NCBI GenBank assembly: GCA_965216695.1
Contig: OZ244212.1
Span: forward strand, 2,294,001 to 2,358,000
DNA: 64,000 bases
From: G965216695 sp965216695
GTDB taxonomy: Bacteria; Pseudomonadota; Gammaproteobacteria; Pseudomonadales; Azotimanducaceae
Reading direction: 5' to 3'
Shown here: one piece after another, positions 35,815 through 44,629 of the stretch
How the letters are laid out: each line of letters opens with the position of its first letter
Position numbering within the stretch: position 1 is the first letter of the stretch
Translations under genes and position numbers: made by a program
The notes under the pieces: generated by a model
What the model was told of the DNA's origin: nothing
The model's database searches: none
What the model saw: the letters and a program-made list of their open reading frames with translations, nothing else

Positions 35815-36788
35815 CAGCGTGGACTGACCGACGGCTGATGCTCGTCCGGCAGCTCGACGGGATGTCCGTTCTCCAACCAACGGATCATACCGCCCGCAAG
35901 CGGGTATACCCGGGATATTCCGTGCTTTTTCAACAGCAGCGCCACCCGGGCGCTGGACACCTCACTGGGTCACGTACACACGAGCACTACATCGTGGTGT
36001 AACGGAATCTCATCCTTGCGCCGTCCGACCTCACCGATCGGGATTCTGAGCGCCCCGGGAATGACCTCCGGCATAATGTCGAAGTCTGCACGCTGACGCA
36101 GGTCGACCACGGTCACCGGCTCGGACCCGCCGAGGCGGGCCGCCAGCGTATCCGGCTCGATCCGGCGGAGCCGGTGGCCGCGAAAAAACACCGACCATTG
36201 CACCGCTTTCACGATCACGTACACGCCCAACACCGCCACCACCAGAAGGCCGAGCCCCCCTGAGACCGCTTCCAGGCGCGTCAAGAGCGCCTGCAACGAC
36301 TCGTGAAAGTAGTAACCCGCAAGCGTAAACGGCGCAACAAATAGCACTGACCCCAGCAGGTCCAGAACGATGAACCCCGCGAGCGGGGCGCGTACAAACC
36401 CGGCAGACGCAGGCGCGAGCGTCTGCACGCCCGGCAGAAATTTGGCAATCACCAGCGTCGCGGGTCCGAAGCGCGCAAACACGTTGCGTGTGGTGCTGAT
36501 GCAGCTGTCCGGTTCCAGCGACAAGCGGCAGATCGACGCGACTGCACGCTCACCGCCGCGCCACCCGACATAGAACCACAACACGTCAGCCAACAGGCAG
36601 GCGGCCACTGCTACGCCGATCACTAAGGAGATATCGAGCGGACCGCCCGCTGCGACCGCGCCGGCAGCAACCAGCACGGGGATACCGGGGAGCGGCAATC
36701 CCACCTGATCGAAGAATATCCATACGAGCACCACCAGATAGCCGTGCTCAACCAGAATCTGACCCGCCGTCTGAAGTGCTTGCTCCAT
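35814..36788 (-). CDS. DedA-rhodanese fusion with in-frame TGA in the active-site loop (candidate selenoprotein or recent nonsense mutation)
   Basis: Residues 1-200 are a DedA/SNARE-associated membrane domain (FFDQVGLPLPGIPVLVAAGA, FGPATLVIAKFLPGVQTLAP), a transporter-like fold. Residues about 225-324 are a rhodanese domain (VTVVDLRQRADFDIMP, IPGALRIPIGE). The active loop reads VVLVCT, then TGA (35972-35970), then PSEVSSARVALLLKKHGI. In related fusions I remember the loop as C-[ST]-C-P, so TGA replaces the second cysteine (position 273); Cys271 remains. Fifty-one codons follow without another stop and end in TGATG at the next gene. TGA is an ordinary stop throughout the window. Conventional annotation would stop at 35970 with 272 residues. 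It starts at ATG 36788, 17 bases after mccB. Confidence 0.75.
35937..35955 (-). promoter_or_regulatory. SECIS-like stem-loop just downstream of the in-frame TGA
   Basis: On the minus strand CAGCGCC (35955-35949) and GGCGCTG (35943-35937) form a perfect 7-bp stem around the loop CGGGT. The loop begins 22 bases after the TGA and its second base is G. As I recall, bacterial SECIS models ask for a short apical loop with a G in the first two positions, about 16-37 bases from the UGA. GC-rich coding sequence can give such stems by chance, so this is suggestive only. Confidence 0.4.
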
Positions 36789-36805
36789 CGAGTGCCGCCC
36801 GCCGT

Positions 36806-38448
<1,643 letters not shown>

Positions 38449-38449
<1 letters not shown>

Positions 38450-39837
38450 CAGCTCTGCAACCAGTCGGCCGTGTCGTTCAGTGCGCCTTCCAACTTGTCG
38501 AAGAGTTCGTCTATCTGCGCATCGCTGATTATGAGCGGTGGGCAGATCGCTACCGTGTCACCCAGCGCCCGCAGGATCAGTCCCCTACGTTCGCAACTCG
38601 ATGCGCAATACGCACCAACCCCGCGCCTGGGGTCGAAGCGCGTTCGTTCGGTTTTGTCGGCTACCAGTTCCACCGCTCCGAGCAGCCCCCGGCCCCGCGC
38701 CTCCCCTACCAGCCGATGTGTCGCAAGCAGCCCAAGCCTCTGCTGCATGCGTTCACCCACCCGCGCCGCGTGATCGAACAGATTGCGCTCTTCCATCAGT
38801 TCCAGCGTGCGCAACGCCACCGCCGCGCACACCGGGTGGCCCGAGTACGTGAACCCGTGCCCAAACGTCCCAATGCGCCCACTGGCCTCCACGATGGGTT
38901 CGTACATGGCTTCCGGCAGCAACACGGCACTCATCGGCAGATAGGCACTGGACACTGCTTTCGCGACGCTCATCGTTGTAGGCTCGATTCCGAAGGTCTG
39001 GGCCCCGAACGGTTGGCCGGTACGTCCGAAACCGCAGATCACCTCGTCGTCGATGAAGGCGATGTCGTGCCGGTTAAGTATCGCCTGCACTCCCTCGAAA
39101 TATCCGTCGGGCGGGACCACCACGCCGCCGGCGCCCATGATGGGTTCGGCGATGAATGCGGCAATGGTTTCCCCGCCCTCGCCCTCGATCAGCGCTTCCA
39201 GGCTGTTGAGCATTCGCGCAACGAAAGCCGCTTCGTCTTCACCCGGTAAACCTTCGCGGTAGTAGTCCGGACACTCCGTGTGCAATATGCCGTCGATCGG
39301 CAGGTCAAACTGCGCATGGAACGGCGGTAGACCCGTTAACGAGCCACTTGCGACGGTAACGCCGTGGTATCCCCGCGCGCGGCTGATGATCTTCTTTTTC
39401 TCTGGTCGGCCGACGGCGTTGTTGTAGTACCACGCAAGCTTGATCTGGGTGTCGTTGGCATCGCTGCCGGACAGCCCGAAGAACACGCGGCCCGCGTCGA
39501 ACGGCACCATGGCCTTGAGTTTCTCTGCCAGCAGCACACTGGATTCATTGGTTTTGCCACCAAACAGCTGCGAATAACTGAGTTTGCGCATCTGCTCGGT
39601 GGCGACGCGCACGAGTTCCTCTTCGCCATACCCCAACGCGGTACACCACAAACCCGCCATACCTTCCAGATACTGGTTACCGCGGTTGTCCCACAAATAC
39701 ACGCCTTCCGCGCGTTCGTGCACGACCGGCCCCGTTTCGTGAAGCACCTTCAGATTGGTTGTGGGGTGCAGTACGTGCGCGAGGTCTTTCGCTTCCAGCG
39801 AATCCTCAGTGAACTCGTTGTGCAGCGGGTCTGCCAT
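38449..39837 (-). CDS. Class III (omega-amino acid:pyruvate-type) aminotransferase
   Basis: The 462-residue PLP enzyme moves amino groups between amines or omega-amino acids and a keto acid, often pyruvate. Motifs: LHPTTNLKVLHETGP, GMAGLWCTALGYG, the phosphate-binding GLSGSDANDTQIKLA, RARGYHGVTVASGSLTG, FIDDEVICGFGRTG and the PLP lysine in MSVAKAVSSAYLPMSAV. The ATG at 39837 has GGAGG four bases upstream. Being next to alanine dehydrogenase suggests pyruvate as acceptor, with alanine recycled. The natural amine is not known. It is coupled to mccB. Confidence 0.9.
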
Positions 39838-39907
39838 GGATCCTCCGATAAACACCCGCAACATACCCGCAAAACAGCAGCGAAACTACCTGCGGTACCG
39901 AGACCGT

Positions 39908-41011
39908 CTAGGCTGATTCCCGCGCGCGTAACGGCACCCCCAGCGCTTGTGCAACCGCGGCGTGACAGATCTCCCCTGCGCGCACGTTGAGACCCTCTGC
40001 GAAACCCGGAACCTGGGACAAGGCTTTGCGCCAACCCAGCGCTGCTATCTGCTGGACGTACGGTAACGTTACGTTGTTCAACGCTTCCGTCGACGTTCGC
40101 GCAACGGCGCCGGGCATGTTCGTTACGCAGTAGTGCACCACTCCGCGCTCAACATAGATCGGATCGTCATGCGATGTCGGGCGGCTGGTTTCGAAGCAAC
40201 CACCCTGGTCGATGGAAATGTCGACCATCGCCGAACCGTTGACCATCTGGCCGACGGTTTCAGCCGACACGAGCGTGGGCGCCGCGGCGCCCGGCACCAG
40301 AACCGCACCAATTACCAGGTCTGCTTCCAGCACGGCATTGCGCACACTCTCCTGATTGGCCATCACGATGTTGGCGCGGCCGCGGAAGTAGTCGACGAGC
40401 CACCGCAGGCGGGCCACCGACCGGTCCAGAACCGTCACATCGGCCTGCATTCCAACGGCCATGACCGCCGCGTTGGCGCCGGCAGTTCCGCCGCCGATAA
40501 CGACGACCTTGCCGGGCGCAACGCCGGGAACGCCGCCAAGCAGCGTACCGCGGCCGCCACTCGCCATCTGCAATGCTGTGGCGCCTACCTGAACCGACAT
40601 GCGTCCGGCCACCTCACTCATCGGAATCAGGAGCGGCAGGCCACCACTCACGTCTTTTACGGTCTCGTAGGCGATGGCCGTAACGCCCGACGCCATCAAC
40701 GCTTCCGCCTGTTTGCGATCGGCGGCAAGGTGCAGATACGTAAACAGCACCTGGTTTTCGTTGAGGCGCGCGCACTCCTCCAACTGCGGTTCCTTGACCT
40801 TCACGATCATTTCCGCAGCGAACGCGTCGTCTACCGTGCCAATCTCGGCGCCGGCGGCCAGATAGTCTGCGTCCTCAAACCCGATGGGCGTTCCAGCGCC
40901 GCTTTCCACCACTACCGAATGACCAAGCGATGTCAGCTCCGCAACCGACGCGGGTGACAGCCCCACCCGATACTCGTGAATCTTGATTTCCCGGGGTACA
41001 CCAATACGCAT
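39908..41011 (-). CDS. ald: Alanine dehydrogenase
   Basis: The 367-residue NAD enzyme interconverts alanine with pyruvate and ammonia. It starts MRIGVPREIKIHEYRVGLSP; further motifs are VKVKEPQLEE, TYLHLAADRKQAEAL, the nucleotide loop VVVIGGGTAGANAAVMAVG and VDISIDQGGCFETSRPTSH, which are diagnostic. It is divergent from an Lrp-family gene, the common arrangement for alanine-responsive regulation, and lies 70 bases upstream of the aminotransferase, with which it may be cotranscribed. Confidence 0.96.
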   Translation of the reverse strand: MRIGVPREIKIHEYRVGLSPASVAELTSLGHSVVVESGAGTPIGFEDADYLAAGAEIGTVDDAFAAEMIVKVKEPQLEECARLNENQVLFTYLHLAADRKQAEALMASGVTAIAYETVKDVSGGLPLLIPMSEVAGRMSVQVGATALQMASGGRGTLLGGVPGVAPGKVVVIGGGTAGANAAVMAVGMQADVTVLDRSVARLRWLVDYFRGRANIVMANQESVRNAVLEADLVIGAVLVPGAAAPTLVSAETVGQMVNGSAMVDISIDQGGCFETSRPTSHDDPIYVERGVVHYCVTNMPGAVARTSTEALNNVTLPYVQQIAALGWRKALSQVPGFAEGLNVRAGEICHAAVAQALGVPLRARESA

Positions 41012-41106
41012 CGCAATCTCCAGACGTCGAATTCACCAACGAATGCACTGCATGGTACGCCGTTTCTGCCCGCAGAGGCTTGCAATTTCTACTGCTGCTA
41101 CCTCTC

Positions 41107-41160
41107 ATTATAGAATATTCTGTTTTTCTTAGTTAAATATACGCAATATAATTCTATAAT
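41107..41160. promoter_or_regulatory. AT-rich divergent ald/lrp control region with paired TATAAT boxes and a 10-bp inverted repeat
   Basis: ATTATAGAAT (41107-41116) and ATTCTATAAT (41151-41160) are a perfect inverted repeat 44 bases apart. Each carries TATAAT facing outward: plus strand 41155-41160 toward the regulator, minus strand 41112-41107 toward ald. AGAATATTCT (41112-41121) is itself a perfect palindrome. The -35 elements are weak (TTAACT on the minus strand, 18-base spacing). The symmetry suits an Lrp-type dimer or octamer acting on both promoters; this is an inference. Confidence 0.65.
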
Positions 41161-41182
41161 CCAGCCAAACGGCGAACGAAAA

Positions 41183-41689
41183 GTGCCTCACAATCCCCAA
41201 ACCGCGTCTGACAGAACGCCGCCTATCGACAAACTCGACTCGCGGATTCTCGCGTTGCTGCAGCGCGATGGGCGTCTGACCAACCAGGCCCTGGCCGCGC
41301 AAATCCACCTCTCCGAGTCCGCGTGCCTGCGTCGAGTACGGCGGTTGGAGGAAAGCGGCCTTCTGCGCTCTTACGTCGCGTTGTTGGACCAGACCGCAGC
41401 CGGATACCCGGACAACGTGTTCGTGCAGATCACGCTGGAAAGCCAGCAGCAGGACGATCTGGCCGCATTCGAACGCGCGGTGAAAGAGCTTCCGGAGGTT
41501 ATGGAGTGCTATCTGATGTCGGGCGACTCCGACTATCTGCTGCGGGTTATCGTGCGGGACGCGCGCGACTATGAACGGCTGCACAGCCAGCATCTGACCC
41601 GTCTGCCCGGGGTCGATCGCGTCCGATCCAGCTTTACGCTACGGACCGTAACGAAGCGCACCGCCATTCCGGTGCGCGACCCGGGCTAG
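41183..41689 (+). CDS. Lrp/AsnC-family transcriptional regulator
   Basis: The 168-residue protein has an N-terminal winged HTH (LDSRILALLQRDGRLTNQAL, LSESACLRRVRRLEESGLL) and a C-terminal RAM ligand domain (PEVMECYLMSGDSDYLLRVI, RLPGVDRVRSSFTLRTV). The start is GTG about 16 bases after the predicted transcription start. Being divergent from ald, it is probably the alanine- or amino-acid-responsive regulator of ald and perhaps of the aminotransferase run behind it. Confidence 0.92.
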   Translation: MPHNPQTASDRTPPIDKLDSRILALLQRDGRLTNQALAAQIHLSESACLRRVRRLEESGLLRSYVALLDQTAAGYPDNVFVQITLESQQQDDLAAFERAVKELPEVMECYLMSGDSDYLLRVIVRDARDYERLHSQHLTRLPGVDRVRSSFTLRTVTKRTAIPVRDPG

Positions 41690-41733
41690 AGAAGCTCTGC
41701 CGCCCGCGGTGCGGCGGGTGGTATCATCCTGAG

Positions 41734-42285
41734 ATGTCCCGGCGCATCCTCTTAGCATTGATCGTTTTTCCGTGGTCCGTCGCGGCACAGCCTGGGGCCG
41801 GCGTACCCGGTGGGGCTGTAGCGGTCGAAGAATCTGACGCAAGCGTGACGCATGCGCTGGAATCGCTGGGTAGCGAACAACACGCCACCGCCTGCGCACG
41901 CGCGCTGGAACGCCGTCCGATCGATCTCAGCGCGTGCAACGCCGCACTGGATGACCCGGTGCTGAGTCGCGAGGAAAGAGTGTCGGTTCTGAACAACCGG
42001 GCACTCGGCTGGCAGGGTGTCGGCGAAGTCGAACGCGCAATGGTCGATCTGAATTCCGCCAACGCGATCGCACCGGACGACCACCGCGTGCTACAGAACC
42101 GGGCGAACCTGCTCGTTAGGATGCAGCGTTTCAACGAAGCTGTCGAAGACTACGACGGCGCGTTGGCACTTACCGAGGGCCGCTACGCGCCCGCCTACTA
42201 CGGACGGGGTATGGCACGGCTGGGTCTCGGCGATTTTGACGCCGCAATGGGCGACTTCGAAACGGCCCGCCGTCTGACTCCCTAG
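41734..42285 (+). CDS. Exported TPR protein
   Basis: The 183-residue protein has a signal peptide (ILLALIVFPWSVAAQPG) and two to three TPR units (LNNRALGWQGVGEVERAMVD, LQNRANLLVRMQRFNEAVED, YYGRGMARLGLGDFDAAMGD). It is presumably periplasmic and binds another protein; the partner is unknown. Its TAG stop and that of the convergent alr gene are both read from the same CTAG (42282-42285). Confidence 0.82.
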   Translation: MSRRILLALIVFPWSVAAQPGAGVPGGAVAVEESDASVTHALESLGSEQHATACARALERRPIDLSACNAALDDPVLSREERVSVLNNRALGWQGVGEVERAMVDLNSANAIAPDDHRVLQNRANLLVRMQRFNEAVEDYDGALALTEGRYAPAYYGRGMARLGLGDFDAAMGDFETARRLTP

Positions 42286-43364
42286 TCGGTCGTCTGGGGC
42301 ATGGTGGACTGCCGTGCTGTGCCCTGTTCGTACAACCTGGGCACCCTGGCGGATATGCGACACAACGCCTCGTAGCCGATCGTATCGGCACGCTCAGCGT
42401 ACTCGTCCAGCGTAATGTGACTACCGAAGATTTCCGCCCAGTCTCCGAGGGCAACCGACGGCGCGTCGGTAACGTCCACCTGCGTCAGATCCATGGATAC
42501 GTGGCCGACGATCGGGCAGCGAGCACCCCGGAGGCGGACGTTGCCAAGGTTGGAAAGCACTCGCGGAATCCCATCGGCATAGCCCGCCCCGACCACCGCA
42601 ACGACCGAATCCCGCTCCATCCGGTGACTCGCGCCGTACCCCACCGACTCGCCGCGCGCGACGGTTCTGAGCTGCAGCACCCGGGCTTCGAACGCTGCCA
42701 CCGCAGCAAACGGATTCGGGCGATCGGAAAAGGGGTTGCCGCCATACAGCCCGATTCCCGGGCGAAGCAGGCCCGCCGCGAAGGTGCCGCCGAGCCACGC
42801 CCCGGCCGATGCGCCCAGACTGACCGGCAGCTCGGGATGTCGGGCCCGTAGTTTTGCGAAGCCCTCGATCTGCGCTGCGTTCAGCGGATGCGCCTGTGAA
42901 TCCGCACACGCCAGATGGGTCATGAGCAGCTCGATTCGATATGTTCCGATATCCTCGGGCAACCCGTCCGGCGGGAAGCCCAGCCGGTGCATGCCCGTGT
43001 CAACGTGCAGCGCGGCTGAGCAGTCACGAAAGTTGCGCCACAGCCTCCACTGGTCAGGATGATTCAGCACGGGAACGAGCGAATGGCGACGGTACTCGTC
43101 GCAGGCGTTCCGCGAATGCGGTCCTTCGAACACGAAAACGCGCGTGTCCGGTTGGAGCGCCCGAACCTTCACGCCCTCCTCGAGCGTCGCGACAAACAGA
43201 TCGCGACAGCCGCTGTTGCTCAATTCGGGAAGGATACCCTCCACACCCAGGCCGTAGGCGTCGGCCTTCACCACCGCGCCGACACGGCACTGCGGGTTGC
43301 GGTCAACCAGGCTCAGATAGTTGTTGCGTAACGCGCCGAGGTCGACCCGCAGGCGGCGTGTCAT
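42282..43364 (-). CDS. alr: Alanine racemase
   Basis: The 360-residue PLP enzyme makes D-alanine for peptidoglycan or uses D-alanine catabolically. The PLP lysine is Lys33 in GAVVKADAYGLG; the second catalytic residue is the tyrosine in SVGYGASHRM. Other motifs are LHVDTGMHRLGFP, RPGIGLYGGNPF and GHVSMDLTQVDV. Start is ATG overlapping the stop of the cytochrome gene (ATGA). In view of ald nearby, a catabolic D-alanine role is possible. Confidence 0.95.
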   Translation of the reverse strand: MTRRLRVDLGALRNNYLSLVDRNPQCRVGAVVKADAYGLGVEGILPELSNSGCRDLFVATLEEGVKVRALQPDTRVFVFEGPHSRNACDEYRRHSLVPVLNHPDQWRLWRNFRDCSAALHVDTGMHRLGFPPDGLPEDIGTYRIELLMTHLACADSQAHPLNAAQIEGFAKLRARHPELPVSLGASAGAWLGGTFAAGLLRPGIGLYGGNPFSDRPNPFAAVAAFEARVLQLRTVARGESVGYGASHRMERDSVVAVVGAGYADGIPRVLSNLGNVRLRGARCPIVGHVSMDLTQVDVTDAPSVALGDWAEIFGSHITLDEYAERADTIGYEALCRISARVPRLYEQGTARQSTMPQTTD

Positions 43365-43993
43365 TCACCCAGGGTTGCTATGTACGCCACCACGTTGTTG
43401 ATCGCCTGCTCGTCAGCAAGCGTCATCGCCATCGGTTTCATCTGCATACCGAAGGTATCTTCCGGATGGTACGCACGCCGCCCTTCCTTGTAGTTCTGCA
43501 ACGCACGCTTCAGATACCAGCCGTCCTGGCCGGCAAGTCGCGGCGCATTCAGCGCCTGATTGCCCTCACCATTGGCGCCGTGACAGGTTGCGCAGACAGC
43601 GTAGGACGCCTTGCCGGCCACAGCGTCGCCCTCCACCGAGGGTTCCACCGGCACACGCGGCATCGCGCTGATGTACTCAGCAACCGCTGCAACGGCTTCG
43701 TCGTCGGCGAGCGTCATCGCCATCGGCCGCATCTGCATTCCGAACGTATCTCCCGGTGCCGTCCCGCGCGCACCCGACTTGTACAGCTTGAGTTGCTGCG
43801 CTATGTACCAAGCCTCCTGTCCAGCGATGCGAGGGGCATTCAACGTGGCGTTACCCTCGCCTTGCGCACCGTGACATGCGGCGCACGGTGCATAGGCCGC
43901 GGCACCATCCGCTGCGCTGACGGTGGAGCCTGTCAGAGCCGCAACCACAATCCCGCAAGCCGCCAGAAAAACTCGACTCGATACGCTACGCAA
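43361..43993 (-). CDS. Diheme cytochrome c (c4-like)
   Basis: The 210-residue periplasmic protein has a signal peptide (ACGIVVAALTGSTVSA) and two similar heme domains with sites CAACH and CATCH. Each domain has the same tail (DTFGMQMRPMAMTLADDEAV and DTFGMQMKPMAMTLADEQAI), so the protein arose by internal duplication, as in cytochrome c4. The methionines supply axial ligands. It begins at TTG with GGAG seven bases upstream and overlaps alr by 4 bases. Likely an electron carrier to a terminal oxidase. Confidence 0.9.
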   Translation of the reverse strand: MRSVSSRVFLAACGIVVAALTGSTVSAADGAAAYAPCAACHGAQGEGNATLNAPRIAGQEAWYIAQQLKLYKSGARGTAPGDTFGMQMRPMAMTLADDEAVAAVAEYISAMPRVPVEPSVEGDAVAGKASYAVCATCHGANGEGNQALNAPRLAGQDGWYLKRALQNYKEGRRAYHPEDTFGMQMKPMAMTLADEQAINNVVAYIATLGE

Positions 43994-44022
43994 TGTATTT
44001 CTCCTGTGTCCTTCTTGTTTTA

Positions 44023-44054
44023 ATTCGACCTTTCATTCGACCTTTCATTCGACC
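44023..44054. repeat. 12-bp tandem repeat in the cytochrome leader
   Basis: ATTCGACCTTTC at 44023-44034 is repeated exactly at 44035-44046 and continues for 8 more bases to 44054. It lies 30-60 bases upstream of the cytochrome start codon on the minus strand. Confidence 0.95.
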
Positions 44055-44138
44055 ACTCACGACGGACCATTCTAACGATTTTTCGACGAAATACGGCCCG
44101 GCGAAACACGGCCCCCGAAGCGTCACCGTATCCGGTCC

Positions 44139-44220
44139 GGTTTTCGCGCCTGGTTTTCGCGCCGTACGGCCCGTATTGCCGCCTTCTGCGGCGCTTTCTG
44201 CCGACTTCTGCGGCGCTTTC
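44139..44220. repeat. Two further short direct repeats in the same intergenic region
   Basis: GGTTTTCGCGCC occurs at 44139-44150 and 44152-44163. CTTCTGCGGCGCTTTC occurs at 44183-44198 and 44205-44220. With the 12-bp repeat at 44023 and a weaker CGAAAYACGGCCC pair around 44086-44115, this 228-base gap between the cytochrome gene and the small arginine-rich gene is largely made of short duplications. Confidence 0.9.
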
Positions 44221-44221
44221 G

Positions 44222-44518
44222 TTAGGACGCGTCCGCTTTCACGGCCAACAACTTCTTCAGCACCATCCTATTGAACCACGCGGGAATGAACCGGGGCTGA
44301 ACTGCCGAGGCAACCCGCCGCTCGCCCTTGCGCCGGTCGTAGTGGGTGCGCCGCCCGCGGCCGCGTGCACGGATTCCGTCAGGGCGCCGACGCTCCGACG
44401 CTACGCGCCGATCGTGTCCTGATCGGCGGCCTTGCGCCGAGCTGTGGGCGTTCGACGACGCCCGAGATTCCGTCGATCCAGCCGGGGCACCCTCGTCGAT
44501 GCACTCGGTTGTGGTCAT
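44222..44518 (-). CDS. Small arginine-rich protein with two RRxxxDRR motifs, function unknown
   Basis: The 98-residue protein starts at an ATG with AGGAGA six bases upstream. It has an acidic N terminus (TTTECIDEGAPAGSTES), then GRRSGHDRRVASERRR and GRGRRTHYDRRKGERR, and a hydrophobic-basic end (FIPAWFNRMVLKKLLAVKAD). The repeated RRxxxDRR pattern is seen in small uncharacterised proteobacterial proteins; I know no function. High charge suggests nucleic-acid or membrane-surface contact. It lies 111 bases downstream of the coiled-coil gene on the same strand. Confidence 0.65.
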   Translation of the reverse strand: MTTTECIDEGAPAGSTESRASSNAHSSAQGRRSGHDRRVASERRRPDGIRARGRGRRTHYDRRKGERRVASAVQPRFIPAWFNRMVLKKLLAVKADAS

Positions 44519-44629
44519 GACATTCTCCTGAGGCTGCCCGATCGAGATCTTCGTGACAGCATGAGGACGCGCGCGCGTACTATAGCGCGTGCAACAGGAA
44601 AGTGCAGTGTGGCAAGTGGCGGCGGGCAA

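Noticed and set aside
35970..35972. TGA read as tryptophan by genetic-code change
   Set aside because: Many genes here end in TGA, including precise ATGA and GTGA junctions, so TGA is a normal stop in this genome.
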